Of a DNA stretch of 64,000 bases, positions 25,605 to 34,447 are shown in pieces. Every line of letters starts with the position of its first letter. Position 1 is the stretch's first letter. Below the pieces are notes generated by a model that saw only the letters and a program-made list of their open reading frames with translations, was not told the origin of the DNA and searched no databases. Position numbers and translations under genes: made by a program. The DNA comes from JAUICS01 sp964384335 (GTDB lineage Bacteria > Pseudomonadota > Alphaproteobacteria > Micavibrionales > Micavibrionaceae), in assembly GCA_964384335.1 (NCBI GenBank), contig CAYLKN010000003.1:1-64000 (forward strand), read 5' to 3'.

Positions 25605-27710
25605 TCAGGCCATTTTTTCCTTGACCTCATCGGCGACGCTTTGCGGAACCGGCTCATAGTGGTCAAAGAACATCGTAAACTGGGCCCGGCCTTGTGACAT
25701 GGACCGCAGAGTATTAATATAGCCGAACATATTAGCCAGAGGCACAAATGCAGTAACAACTTTTGCATTACCTCTGTCCTCCATTGACTGGACCTGACCG
25801 CGCCTGCTGTTCAGGTCGCCAATAATATCGCCCATATATTCTTCCGGAGTAACAACTTCAACCCGCATGGTCGGCTCGAGAAGTTGCGGACCGGCTTTTT
25901 GCATTGCTTCCTTGAATGCCGCACGTCCGGCAATCTCGAAAGCCATGACGGAGGAGTCAACATCGTGATAAGCCCCATCGGTAAGACGGACTTTGAAGTC
26001 AACGACAGGGAATCCGGCAATTATTCCGGTTTCCTTGGCCATAGTAACACCTTTCTGAACGCCGGGTATGTACTCCTTGGGAATATTACCGCCTACAATT
26101 TCACTCAGGAATTCAAAGTCACCACCACGGTCCAGCGGCTCAAAGCTCATTACAACACGGGCAAACTGACCGGAACCACCTGTCTGCTTCTTATGAGTAT
26201 AATCGACTTCGGCGGGTTTGGTTATTGTTTCGCGATAAGCCACCTGCGGCGCGCCAATATTGGCTTCCACCTTGAATTCCCTTTTCATGCGGTCAACGAT
26301 AATTTCAAGATGCAGTTCACCCTGACCTTTAATAATCGTCTGTCCGCTTTCATGATCGACAGATACACTGAAAGACGGGTCTTCCGCCGCCAGACGCTGC
26401 AGCGCAAGAGACATTTTTTCCTGGTCTGCCTTGGATTTCGGCTCCACGGCAATCTCGATAACCGGGGCGGGGAATTCCATGGGATCAAGAACAATAGGAT
26501 TGGCCGCATCACACAAAGTATCGCCGGTCGTGGTTTCTTTAAGTCCTACCAGTGCAACGATATCACCGGCATAGGCATCCTGAATTTCTTCACGGTGGTT
26601 GGAATGCATAAGGAGCATCCTGCCGATCCGTTCGCGTTTGTTTTTAATCGTATTCTGAACGTAGGATCCGGAAAACAGGGACCCCGAATAAATTCTCGCA
26701 AAGGTTAAAGATCCGGCGTAGGGATCGTTCATAATCTTGAATGCCAGTGCGGAGAACGGAGCATCATCTTCCGGCGGACGGCTGTCATCCTCATCCGAAT
26801 TGACTTTTTTGCCTTTCACATCGCCCACATCAACGGGAGAGGGAAGATAATCAACCACCGCATCCAGCATAGGCTGGACCCCTTTGTTTTTAAAAGCAGA
26901 ACCGCAGAGAATGGGAACAAAGCTGTTATTCAGCGTTCCGGCGCGAATGCATTTTTTTAGTGTTTTGACATCCGGCTCGTTACCTTCCAGATAAGCTTCC
27001 ATTGCCGCATCATCCTGCTCAACAGCGAGTTCAACCAGTCTTTCCCTGAATTCTCCCGCTTTGCCCGCAAGGTCTGAAGGAATATCCTCGTGTCTGAATT
27101 TTGCCCCGAGCGTTTCCTCTTCCCAAATAACAGCCTTCATACTGACAAGGTCGATAATGCCTTCAAAATTGTCTTCCGATCCGATAGGCAGTTGTATCGG
27201 CAAAGGCTGGGCGCCGAGACGATCGACAATCATATCCACGGTATTATAAAAATCAGCCCCGATCTTATCCATTTTGTTTACAAAACACATTCTCGGGACA
27301 TGATATTTGTCCGCCTGACGCCATACTGTCTCGGTCTGTGGCTCAACTCCCGCATTGGCATCAAAAACGGCAATGGCACCATCGAGAACACGCAGGCTTC
27401 TCTCGACCTCAATGGTGAAATCAACGTGTCCGGGTGTGTCGATAATGTTCAGACGCAAACGGGCCTGAGGCGCAACACCTTCATCAGGACCGTTCCAGAA
27501 TGTTGTCGTTGCGGCGGATGTAATCGTAATCCCGCGTTCCTGCTCCTGTTCCATCCAGTCCATGGTGGCCGCGCCATCGTGGACCTCTCCGATTTTATGG
27601 GATTTTCCGGTGTAATAGAGAATCCGTTCGGTTGTTGTCGTTTTCCCGGCGTCAATATGGGCCATAATTCCAAAATTGCGGTAATGTTCTATAGGTGTTT
27701 CACGTGCCAT
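25605..27710 (-). CDS. fusA: Elongation factor G
   Basis: 701 aa. Translocase GTPase. Starts MARETPIEHYRNFGIMAHIDAGKTTTTERIL, with G1 AHIDAGKT near residues 17-24, G3 DTPGHVDF and G4 NKMDK. The C-terminal domains IV and V are complete (GDIIGDLNSRRGQVQ; PLANMFGYINTLRSMSQGRA). Full length. Located between rpsG and tuf in the str arrangement. Confidence 0.98.
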   Translation of the reverse strand: MARETPIEHYRNFGIMAHIDAGKTTTTERILYYTGKSHKIGEVHDGAATMDWMEQEQERGITITSAATTTFWNGPDEGVAPQARLRLNIIDTPGHVDFTIEVERSLRVLDGAIAVFDANAGVEPQTETVWRQADKYHVPRMCFVNKMDKIGADFYNTVDMIVDRLGAQPLPIQLPIGSEDNFEGIIDLVSMKAVIWEEETLGAKFRHEDIPSDLAGKAGEFRERLVELAVEQDDAAMEAYLEGNEPDVKTLKKCIRAGTLNNSFVPILCGSAFKNKGVQPMLDAVVDYLPSPVDVGDVKGKKVNSDEDDSRPPEDDAPFSALAFKIMNDPYAGSLTFARIYSGSLFSGSYVQNTIKNKRERIGRMLLMHSNHREEIQDAYAGDIVALVGLKETTTGDTLCDAANPIVLDPMEFPAPVIEIAVEPKSKADQEKMSLALQRLAAEDPSFSVSVDHESGQTIIKGQGELHLEIIVDRMKREFKVEANIGAPQVAYRETITKPAEVDYTHKKQTGGSGQFARVVMSFEPLDRGGDFEFLSEIVGGNIPKEYIPGVQKGVTMAKETGIIAGFPVVDFKVRLTDGAYHDVDSSVMAFEIAGRAAFKEAMQKAGPQLLEPTMRVEVVTPEEYMGDIIGDLNSRRGQVQSMEDRGNAKVVTAFVPLANMFGYINTLRSMSQGRAQFTMFFDHYEPVPQSVADEVKEKMA

Positions 27711-27793
27711 CTTTAATTGCTGTTCTCTTTAAAATTACTGTTATGATTATGAACCGTATGTACTCGATTTGAATACAACAAGATCACTAAGGC

Positions 27794-27818
27794 TTTCCCT
27801 TTTAAAGGTCAAGGGAAA
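27794..27818. other. Inverted repeat between rpsG and fusA
   Basis: TTTCCCTT (27794-27801) and AAGGGAAA (27811-27818) form an 8-base perfect stem with a 9-base loop, in the middle of the 148-base gap. No U-tract follows on the minus strand. It may be a processing hairpin; nothing else recognisable lies in this gap. Confidence 0.4.
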
Positions 27819-27858
27819 AATAATCACTTGCGTTCAAGGATAATAAGTCCGGAGCAAT

Positions 27859-28368
27859 CTACCAGCGGTAATGCGCAAATGCCTTGTTGGCCTCAGCCAT
27901 TTTATGCGTATCGTCCCGCTTCTTGATCGACCCTCCGCGTTCCTGTGCGGCGTCAAGAATTTCGTTGGCCAGTCTTTCCGTCATTGTTCTTTCGGACCGC
28001 TTGCGCGAATTATCAATGATCCAGCGAATGGCCAGTGTCTGCTGGCGTATGCCGCGCACTTCCATAGGGACCTGGTATGTTGCACCGCCCACCCTGCGCG
28101 AACGCACTTCGACCTGTGGCTTGACCCGGTTCAGGGCACAATGAAAGATAGCCAGCCCCTTACTTTTTTCTGCAAGCTGCGGATCAAGCTCTAAAGTCAG
28201 ATTTTTCGATCTTTGTTCCGCAAGTTCAAGGGCACCGTAAACAATACCTTCGGCCAGCGACTTCTTGCCGTCAAGCATCAGGCAGTTCACAAATTTTGAC
28301 AACACCTTATCCCCGAATAGCGGATCGGGGAGAACTTGTCTGATTTCGGCTCTATGTCTGCGGCTCAT
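27859..28368 (-). CDS. rpsG: Ribosomal protein uS7
   Basis: 169 aa. Primary 16S 3'-domain binder. Starts MSRRHRAEIRQVLPDPLFGDK and has SRRVGGATYQVPMEVR and MAEANKAFAHYRW at the C-terminus. It is about 12 residues longer than the common 156-aa form, apparently from extra sequence around residues 50-75. 37 bases after rpsL. Confidence 0.96.
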   Translation of the reverse strand: MSRRHRAEIRQVLPDPLFGDKVLSKFVNCLMLDGKKSLAEGIVYGALELAEQRSKNLTLELDPQLAEKSKGLAIFHCALNRVKPQVEVRSRRVGGATYQVPMEVRGIRQQTLAIRWIIDNSRKRSERTMTERLANEILDAAQERGGSIKKRDDTHKMAEANKAFAHYRW

Positions 28369-28405
28369 CTGTCTAAAAACTCCTTTTATTCAATCTTTTC
28401 TATGC

Positions 28406-28780
28406 TTATTTCGGTCTCTTCGCCCCATAACGTGACCGGGACTGCTTCCTGTCTTTCACGCCCTGGGTATCAAGTGTACCGCGCACAATGGTGTAACGCA
28501 CACCGGGAAGGTCCTTAACACGCCCACCGCGAACCAGAACCACGGAGTGTTCCTGTAAGTTGTGTCCTTCACCGGGAATGTAACATATCACTTCATAACC
28601 GGTTGTCAGACGAACCTTAGCCACCTTCCGCAAAGCAGAGTTGGGTTTTTTCGGCGTCGTCGTATAAACCCGTGTGCACACGCCCCGGCGTTGCGGGTTG
28701 CTTTTAAGCGCCCGGTTCTTTTTCCTTTTAATAACCTTTTCCCGCGGCTTGCGGATAAGCTGTTGTATAGTCGGCATCAA
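28406..28780 (-). CDS. rpsL: Ribosomal protein uS12
   Basis: 124 aa. Decoding-centre protein and the target of streptomycin-resistance mutations in other bacteria. Begins MMPTIQQLIRKPREK, where the second Met is the usual start. The conserved TTPKKPNSALRKVAKVRLT and PGEGHNLQEHSVVLVRGGRVKDLPGVRY are present, with the wild-type Lys in both key positions. First gene of the cluster, behind a strong promoter. Confidence 0.98.
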   Translation of the reverse strand: MMPTIQQLIRKPREKVIKRKKNRALKSNPQRRGVCTRVYTTTPKKPNSALRKVAKVRLTTGYEVICYIPGEGHNLQEHSVVLVRGGRVKDLPGVRYTIVRGTLDTQGVKDRKQSRSRYGAKRPK

Positions 28781-28815
28781 GAGTATCCGTTATTAATTTC
28801 CAATTAGAATACCGG

Positions 28816-28844
28816 AACATACACAGACCGGTTTCATCAGTCAA
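28816..28844 (-). promoter_or_regulatory. Probable main promoter of the str-S10-spc cluster
   Basis: On the minus strand TTGACT (28839-28844), a 17-base spacer, then TATGTT (28816-28821), about 36 bases before the rpsL start. The inverted-repeat element begins 17 bases upstream of the -35, where an UP element or activator site would lie. Confidence 0.7.
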
Positions 28845-28860
28845 GCATTAGTTTCACATA

Positions 28861-28989
28861 TGTCACTAACACGCGATATGTCCGATTAGTTACCACGTTA
28901 AATGTCGATTGTTTATCTCCATCCGATACCTCCTTGCTCATGGGCGATATCGGATATTCGCAAATCGGACATATCGCGTGTTAGTGACA
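28861..28989. repeat. 129-bp element with perfect 27-bp terminal inverted repeats (MITE-like)
   Basis: The left arm (28861-28887, beginning TGTCACTAACACGCG) is the exact reverse complement of the right arm (28963-28989, ending GTGTTAGTGACA). Between them is 75 bases with a second inverted repeat, ATCCGATA (28921-28928) with TATCGGAT (28948-28955). No ORF is present and no clear target-site duplication was seen. The TGT...ACA ends resemble termini of some transposons. The whole 28781-29169 gap is non-coding; besides this element it holds the rpsL promoter and the plsX leader. Confidence 0.75.
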
Positions 28990-28990
28990 G

Positions 28991-28996
28991 TATAAT
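28991..28996 (+). promoter_or_regulatory. Consensus -10 element at the edge of the inverted repeat
   Basis: A perfect TATAAT starts two bases after the right repeat arm. The only upstream match is CGGACA inside the arm (28966-28971), with a long 19-base spacer. If used, the repeat would supply the -35 of the transcript entering plsX. Confidence 0.45.
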
Positions 28997-29002
28997 ATGC
29001 TG

Positions 29003-29120
29003 TGTTTGGCATACGGCTGGGCGGGCTTTCGTCCGCCTGTGAATTTCCTTACAGGTCCCCGGCCCATAAATCAGGGATTAATTTACCGTGGGCGCTTTAT
29101 TTCATTTTGTTTTTAAAGTA
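29003..29120 (+). ncRNA. Structured leader upstream of plsX
   Basis: Three successive stems are visible. Stem one is GGCGGGC/GTCCGCC at 29020-29037 with a UUUC loop. Stem two, CCTGT/ACAGG (29036-29055), shares two bases with the first, so the two compete. Stem three is GCCCAT/GTGGGC (29062-29093), followed by a T-rich run to about 29120. The last looks attenuator-like. No known riboswitch class is recognised, and an independent short RNA is equally possible. Confidence 0.35.
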
Positions 29121-29169
29121 GTGTCTTGAACACAATCGGTTGTAAATCATGTTCCGGAGATAAGAATAA

Positions 29170-30234
29170 GTGTCCGATAAACCGTCCTGCACACTTGCGA
29201 TTGATGCCATGGGGGGAGATTACGGCCCGTCCTGCGTCGTGCCCGGCGTCAATTTGGCTTTCCGTGAAAGACCGGATACCCATTTCATTTTATACGGGGA
29301 CCGGAATAAAATTGAGGAACATCTTGACAAATTTCCGGATCTGAAAAAAAACACAAGCATACATCATACCGAGGATTATGTCTCAAGTAATGAAAAGCCC
29401 TCGAATGCATTGCGTACCGGGCAGAATTCGAGTATGCGCCTGAGTATCGATGCGGTGAGGGACAAGACGGCACAGGGTATTGTGTCGGGCGGGAATACCG
29501 GCGCGCTTATGGCTATGGCAAAAATGGTCCTGAAATGTCTGCCCGGAATTCACCGGCCCGCAATCGCCAGTGTATTTCCGGCCGCAAAGGGCAAAACCGT
29601 CATGCTTGACCTTGGCGCCAACCTGGTTTCCGATCCTGAAAACCTTAGCCAGTTTGCCGTTCTCGGTGCGGTCTATGCGCGTCTTATTAACGGGATCGGA
29701 GAGCCGACAGTAGGCATTCTGAATGTCGGTTCGGAGGATATGAAGGGACACGACAGTTTGAGAGAGGCGGCCGCAATTCTGGCCAATGTAAAATTTCCCG
29801 GCAAGTTCCAAGGGTTTGTTGAGGGCGACGATATAACAAAAGGAACGGTGGATGTTGTCGTAACCGACGGTTTTACCGGGAATATTGCACTGAAAATGGC
29901 AGAAGGCGTGGCAAAATTCATGGCGGCGGAACTCAGACAGGCGTTCACGTCCTCCCTTCCGGCGAAAATCGGATATCTTCTGGCAAACCGTGCAATGAAA
30001 AGAATGAAAAAGAAACTGGATCCCCGGTATTACAACGGCGGAATTTTTATGGGCCTGAACGGCATTTGTATCAAAAGTCACGGCGGAAGTGATTCCTATG
30101 GCTTTTCGCGGGCGGTAATCCTTGCTGCCGATCTTGTCAGAAACGGTTTTAACGAGCGGGTTTCCACAGAAATCGAAAGCCTTATGAACCAGGAAAGTTT
30201 CTTTTCCCACGACTCGCTCAGGAATACATTCTAA
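29170..30234 (+). CDS. plsX: Phosphate acyltransferase PlsX
   Basis: 354 aa with a GTG start at 29170 and GGAG 11 bases upstream. It converts acyl-ACP to acyl-phosphate for phospholipid synthesis at the membrane surface. The family start LAIDAMGGDYGP is at about residues 9-20, with GNTGALMAMA near 109 and DLGAN near 142. The stop overlaps the fabH ATG by one base (TAATG), so the pair is coupled. No rpmF or DUF177 gene precedes it. Confidence 0.96.
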   Translation: MSDKPSCTLAIDAMGGDYGPSCVVPGVNLAFRERPDTHFILYGDRNKIEEHLDKFPDLKKNTSIHHTEDYVSSNEKPSNALRTGQNSSMRLSIDAVRDKTAQGIVSGGNTGALMAMAKMVLKCLPGIHRPAIASVFPAAKGKTVMLDLGANLVSDPENLSQFAVLGAVYARLINGIGEPTVGILNVGSEDMKGHDSLREAAAILANVKFPGKFQGFVEGDDITKGTVDVVVTDGFTGNIALKMAEGVAKFMAAELRQAFTSSLPAKIGYLLANRAMKRMKKKLDPRYYNGGIFMGLNGICIKSHGGSDSYGFSRAVILAADLVRNGFNERVSTEIESLMNQESFFSHDSLRNTF

Positions 30235-31223
30235 TGCTCTCAACATCCGTTATTCGAACCGTTATTTCCGGTACAGGCTCTTTTTTGCCTAAAAAGATCG
30301 TGACCAATGCCGATCTGGCCAAAATCATGGATACTTCCGACGAATGGATCCGCCAGAGAACGGGGATCGAGGAACGCAGAATTGCGGACGATACTGAAAC
30401 AACGGGATTTATGGCAACACAGGCGGCGCAACTGGCCCTTGAAGCGGCCGGTTACCAGGGCGGGGATATTGACGGCGTGATTGTCGCAACCACAACACCC
30501 GACACAACTTTTCCGGCCGTGGCCGTTACCGTACAAGAAAAGCTCGGGTTACAGAAAGGCCCTGCCTTTGATATTCAGGCCGCATGCAGCGGATTTATAT
30601 ATGCGCTTTCCGCCGCCGATTCGATGATCAGGTGCTCTCTGGCCAAAAGGATGCTGGTAATCGGTGCTGAGAAATTTTCATCCCTGGTTGACTGGAATGA
30701 CCGGACAACTGCGGTTTTATTCGGCGACGGGGCCGGCGCGGTCGTCCTCGAAGCCGATTACAACGGTGCGGATAATACCGCCGACCGGGGCATTCTTTCA
30801 TCTCATCTTCATGCGGACGGGACCCTCAAGGACCTTTTGTTTACAAATGGCGGAGCCGCGTCCACCCGGTCAGCCGGGCATATTGTCATGGAAGGAAAGG
30901 AAGTGTTTCGAAATGCCGTAACCATGATGAGTGAAATTGTGGACGAAGTTTTGCAAACCAACGCCATTCAAGCGTCCGATATTGACTGGCTGGTTCCGCA
31001 TCAGGCCAATATAAGGATTATTGAGGCCACGGCAAAAAAACTGAACATGGCCATGGATCAGATTGTTGTTACGGTTGACAAACAGGGTAATACCTCTGCA
31101 GCGTCCATACCGCTGGCTCTGGACACGGCTGTCCGGGACGGGCGCATACAAAGAAATGATCTGATTTTGATGGAGGCACTCGGCGGGGGCCTGACATGGG
31201 GTGCAATCCTGATCCGTTACTAG
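30234..31223 (+). CDS. fabH: 3-oxoacyl-ACP synthase III FabH
   Basis: 329 aa. Starts fatty-acid synthesis by condensing acetyl-CoA with malonyl-ACP. Catalytic Cys118 in AACSGFIYAL, His256 in VPHQANIRII and the Asn of KQGNTSAASIP form the Cys-His-Asn triad. Full length. Overlaps plsX by one base. Confidence 0.97.
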   Translation: MLSTSVIRTVISGTGSFLPKKIVTNADLAKIMDTSDEWIRQRTGIEERRIADDTETTGFMATQAAQLALEAAGYQGGDIDGVIVATTTPDTTFPAVAVTVQEKLGLQKGPAFDIQAACSGFIYALSAADSMIRCSLAKRMLVIGAEKFSSLVDWNDRTTAVLFGDGAGAVVLEADYNGADNTADRGILSSHLHADGTLKDLLFTNGGAASTRSAGHIVMEGKEVFRNAVTMMSEIVDEVLQTNAIQASDIDWLVPHQANIRIIEATAKKLNMAMDQIVVTVDKQGNTSAASIPLALDTAVRDGRIQRNDLILMEALGGGLTWGAILIRY

Positions 31224-31306
31224 AAATAGATAGAGTGTTATCTTAAAATACAGGGTCTAGCCTTCTGATATTTCCTCATTTTTTAGTTTTTTCAACAGGC
31301 GTGTAG

Positions 31307-31335
31307 TTGACGTGAGGGGGAAAAACATTTAATGT
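31307..31335 (+). promoter_or_regulatory. Candidate ihfA promoter
   Basis: TTGACG (31307-31312), 17 bases, TAATGT (31330-31335), in the 142-base fabH-ihfA gap and about 30 bases before the ATG. The -35 is good and the -10 is weak. Confidence 0.3.
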
Positions 31336-31365
31336 ATACATATATCATTTAGATTTAAGGAATAG

Positions 31366-31674
31366 ATGACAAACAAGACAATCACAAGAGCTGATCTTGC
31401 CGATGCCATTTATGAGAAAGTGGGATTTTCAAAGAACGAATCTTTGACGTTTGTCGAAGCTGTGCTTGAGGAAATAACAGAAGCTCTGGTCAAGGAAGAA
31501 AACGTTAAAATTTCTTCATTCGGCAGTTTTTCTGTTAAGCACAAGAATGAAAGAGTGGGAAGGAATCCTAAAACAGGGGTAGAGGTTCCAATAACTCCGC
31601 GAAAGGTTGTTACATTCCGGGCGTCTCATATTTTGAAAGAGCGTGTAAACGGGAAGAATACTACCGGTACATAA
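31366..31674 (+). CDS. ihfA: Integration host factor alpha subunit
   Basis: 102 aa. DNA-bending nucleoid protein of the HU/IHF family that pairs with IhfB. It has TRADLADAIYEKVGFSKNES at the N-terminus and the arm region FGSFSVKHKNERVGRNPKTG, with VPITPRKVVTFRAS following. It lies between fabH and the MerR gene, the usual alphaproteobacterial position of ihfA. Confidence 0.93.
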   Translation: MTNKTITRADLADAIYEKVGFSKNESLTFVEAVLEEITEALVKEENVKISSFGSFSVKHKNERVGRNPKTGVEVPITPRKVVTFRASHILKERVNGKNTTGT

Positions 31675-31702
31675 AAAAAATAAAAAACGATTCGGAGATG
31701 CA

Positions 31703-32260
31703 ATGAGTAAGAATGTTCAATCTTCATTGAACGATGGAGAGCATTCAGGGGACGGAAAAAAAATTTCGAAATCCAGGCGCAAATCCCCCGGAGCCTTTCT
31801 CACTATAAGTGAAGTTGCCGAAGATCTGAATGTACCCCAGCATGTTTTAAGGTTCTGGGAAACCAAGTTCGCACAGATAAGACCTTTGAAGCGCGGGGGC
31901 GGACGCCGGTATTACAGGCCCGAAGACGTTAAAGTGGTAAAACAGATTTATAATCTTCTGTACACCGACGGGTATACGATCAAAGGTGTCCAGAAACTTC
32001 TGCGCGGGCAGGGCAAATCACAAATTGTCAGGGGTGAATTCTCCGGCCGGACCATTCCGGTCAAAGACGACGGGCAGGGTTCGGATTCCGGTCTCTCTTC
32101 AGCGGTCACCCAGACAGATACTCCCATTTCCGCGCCAATGCGCGACACCCCGAGACTTAGCCGGCGTCAGAAAACAATCCTGAAATCAATGCTGGGTGAA
32201 CTCAAGGACCTGCGCGACATGATTGTTGCCGAAGACCAAGAATCAGAGGAAGAGACCTGA
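31703..32260 (+). CDS. MerR-family transcriptional regulator
   Basis: 185 aa. The winged helix-turn-helix at about residues 31-95 (TISEVAEDLNVPQHVLRFWETKF; RYYRPEDVKVVKQI) is typical of MerR. There are no metal-binding cysteines. The C-terminal half is a Ser/Asp-rich linker and a short helical end. This gene regularly sits between ihfA and tRNA-Pro in alphaproteobacteria, so it is a core gene of unknown target. Confidence 0.9.
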   Translation: MSKNVQSSLNDGEHSGDGKKISKSRRKSPGAFLTISEVAEDLNVPQHVLRFWETKFAQIRPLKRGGGRRYYRPEDVKVVKQIYNLLYTDGYTIKGVQKLLRGQGKSQIVRGEFSGRTIPVKDDGQGSDSGLSSAVTQTDTPISAPMRDTPRLSRRQKTILKSMLGELKDLRDMIVAEDQESEEET

Positions 32261-32350
32261 TTTTCCTGACTCGTACAGAGCTCGATAAAACCCATCTTTA
32301 CTTGACAAAGTCATGATCAGACTGAAATATACACCTTAATATTTCAGTGT

Positions 32351-32427
32351 CGGAGCGTAGCGCAGCCTGGTAGCGCACTTGCATGGGGTGCAAGGGGCCG
32401 GAGGTTCAAATCCTCTCGCTCCGACCA
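32351..32427 (+). tRNA. tRNA-Pro (anticodon GGG)
   Basis: 77 bases with an encoded CCA. Acceptor stem CGGAGCG/CGCTCCG, D-arm with CAGCCTGGTAGCG, anticodon stem CTTGC/GCAAG with loop ATGGGGT (anticodon GGG), and T-arm GAGGTTCAAATCCTC. All four arms pair perfectly. The 193 bases after it up to 32620 hold no convincing gene. Confidence 0.97.
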
Positions 32428-32620
32428 TTCGCTTTCCCTTGCACGGCAGCGCGATTAGCGGTGGAGTTTTAGAGAAACAGATGTCGCGTCGCAGTGAGTG
32501 TAACGAACGCAGGTGGACAACCGTGTGAACATCAGCATAGAAAGTGCCGAGAACATTGAAACATACCTGAAACACAAGCAGGAAGACGCATCAGAAGCCA
32601 GAATTGCAAAATAACGATAC

Positions 32621-33529
32621 ATGAAACCGCTTTCCGCCTTAAAAGCCGTCCGTTTTGCCGTAGGGATCGGCCTTTTTCTTGTTTCCGTCAAGGCTTTCGC
32701 TTTTTTTGTAAGCGGTGCGGCCAGCGTACTGGCCACGCTGGTGGATTCCCTGGCCGATGTTGCCGTGTCTTTCTTTACCCTTCTCGCCATACACTATTCA
32801 CTGAAACCGGCGGATTTCGAGCATCGTTACGGGCACGGGAAAATTGAGGGTCTGGTTGCACTTGGACAGTCCATGGTGATTTTCGGCGGGGGTGTTATGC
32901 TGGCCATTGAATCCGTAAGGCGTATCTCGGTGCCTCAGTCTGTGGAACAGCCGTTAATGGCAGCCGGGATAGTTGGCATATCCATTCTTTTTTCCGTGCT
33001 GCTTGTTTTTATTCAGGAGCGGTCCCTGAAGGATGCCCCGTCCCTTGCCGTGGAAGCGGACCAGTCGCACTACACCACTGATATTTTTCTGAATTTCGGC
33101 GTCATCGTAACCCTCGCACTTCAATACTGGGGTGGCCCCTCATGGATTGATCCGGTCTTTGCCATATTTGTGGTTTTCTATCTCGGCATGACGGCAATGC
33201 GGATTGCAAAAAAAGGGATCAACATGCTGCTTGACCGTGAACTGTCCGAAGAGGACAGGGACCAAATTAAGGCCCTGATCAAGGCCGAGGACAGGATCGG
33301 CGGATATCATGATCTGCGCACCCGCGCCACTGGCCAGCGGATTGAAATCTCCTTTGATGTTGAAATCAATCCTGAAATGACCCTCCGCCGGGCGCACGAT
33401 ATTGTCAAAGATCTTGAAAACAGCATTCTGAAGCATTACCCCAACGCGGATATTCTGATTCATAAAGACCCGCTTGGCGATACGGATGACAGTCGTCATC
33501 ACGTTGCCATACATCATGAGAAGCATTAA
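32621..33529 (+). CDS. Cation diffusion facilitator (divalent metal efflux)
   Basis: 302 aa. FieF-type CDF transporter that exports zinc, iron or similar ions in exchange for protons. Membrane helices cover about residues 5-200. The site residues ASVLATLVDSLADV (TM2, near 28-41) and the ADQSHYTTDIFLNFG segment (TM5) are present. The C-terminal cytosolic domain has the HDLRTRATGQRIEISFDVEI segment. Ends His-rich. It probably forms its own unit; no metal-responsive site was seen upstream. Confidence 0.92.
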   Translation: MKPLSALKAVRFAVGIGLFLVSVKAFAFFVSGAASVLATLVDSLADVAVSFFTLLAIHYSLKPADFEHRYGHGKIEGLVALGQSMVIFGGGVMLAIESVRRISVPQSVEQPLMAAGIVGISILFSVLLVFIQERSLKDAPSLAVEADQSHYTTDIFLNFGVIVTLALQYWGGPSWIDPVFAIFVVFYLGMTAMRIAKKGINMLLDRELSEEDRDQIKALIKAEDRIGGYHDLRTRATGQRIEISFDVEINPEMTLRRAHDIVKDLENSILKHYPNADILIHKDPLGDTDDSRHHVAIHHEKH

Positions 33530-33633
33530 ACGCTTGCTTTTTTCCAAAAAATCCTGTTATTGTCCAGCTTGTTTTGGCGGCACCCCTGGAGGCCGCAAAC
33601 CAGTGCATTTAAATTTATAAAAGGAAGCAAGCA

Positions 33634-34338
33634 ATGACACAACGCATACACATGGCCGCTGAAAAGCGCGCCGGGGCCGGTAAGGGGGCAGCCCGGGCAC
33701 TGAGACGTGAAAAGAAAGTACCCGCTGTCATCTATGGAGATAAAAAAGAACCTGTGAAAATTACCGTATCCTCAAGGGACGCGGTTATAGAATATTTTAA
33801 GGGCCATTTTTTCAATACCCTGACCGAGCTTGATCTCGAAGGCGACAAAAACCTTGTACTGGCACGGGATATTCAGGTTAACCCGATCAGTGATCATATT
33901 ATTCATATTGATTTTCTGCGTGTTTCACCAAAAACCAGAATTAACGTTAATGTTCCCGTTCACTTTATTAACGAGGATAAATGTGAAGGTCTGGAGGAAG
34001 AAGGCGGAACACTGAACGTTGCGCGCTATGAAATTGAATTGAATTGCCGGGCAACGGATATACCGGAGTCGATAGAAATTGATCTGGCGCCGTACAAAAT
34101 GGACGATACGATTAAAATAAGTGATGTAACCCTGCCGGAAGGGACGTCACCGACAATTACGGATCGGGACTTTACAATCGCCTCTATTACGAAAGTCAGC
34201 GTCATGGTTGAGGAAGAGACGGAAGCTCCGGAAGAAGATATGGATGTCGAAGTCGTTGGTGAAGAAGGCGAAGAAGGTGCGGAAGGCGAAGCCGGAGAGG
34301 GTGACGCGGACACCGAAGGCGAAAAAACTTCCCAGTGA
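33634..34338 (+). CDS. rplY: Ribosomal protein bL25 (CTC form)
   Basis: 234 aa. 5S-rRNA-binding protein with the extra CTC domain. The N-terminal domain has KGAARALRREKKVPAVIYG at about residues 18-36. The beta-rich second domain covers about 95-185 (ELNCRATDIPESIEIDL). A final about 45 residues are almost all Glu/Gly/Asp. A GCGGC/GCCGC hairpin lies in the 104-base gap upstream and AAGGA precedes the ATG. pth follows. Confidence 0.95.
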   Translation: MTQRIHMAAEKRAGAGKGAARALRREKKVPAVIYGDKKEPVKITVSSRDAVIEYFKGHFFNTLTELDLEGDKNLVLARDIQVNPISDHIIHIDFLRVSPKTRINVNVPVHFINEDKCEGLEEEGGTLNVARYEIELNCRATDIPESIEIDLAPYKMDDTIKISDVTLPEGTSPTITDRDFTIASITKVSVMVEEETEAPEEDMDVEVVGEEGEEGAEGEAGEGDADTEGEKTSQ

Positions 34339-34447
34339 ACGTCATACCCGGTTATTTGTTTTTGTGATGGTCTTACCCTTTTTAAACTGGCTAAAACCAT
34401 CACGGGGCAGGAATACAACGCAAAATAATCAAGATCAAAATCCTGTC

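Noticed and set aside
29383..30246. 287-codon minus-strand ORF opposite plsX
   Set aside because: Shadow of a well-conserved gene; no signal, motif or start context.
32336..32575. 79-codon minus-strand ORF across the tRNA-Pro gene
   Set aside because: It is the antisense translation of a perfect tRNA; its GARGFEPP-type protein is a well-known annotation artefact.
32513..32614. Small GTG-started ORF of about 33 codons just before the cation transporter
   Set aside because: No ribosome-binding site and no known match; it ends 6 bases before the next ATG, so a leader peptide is possible but unsupported.
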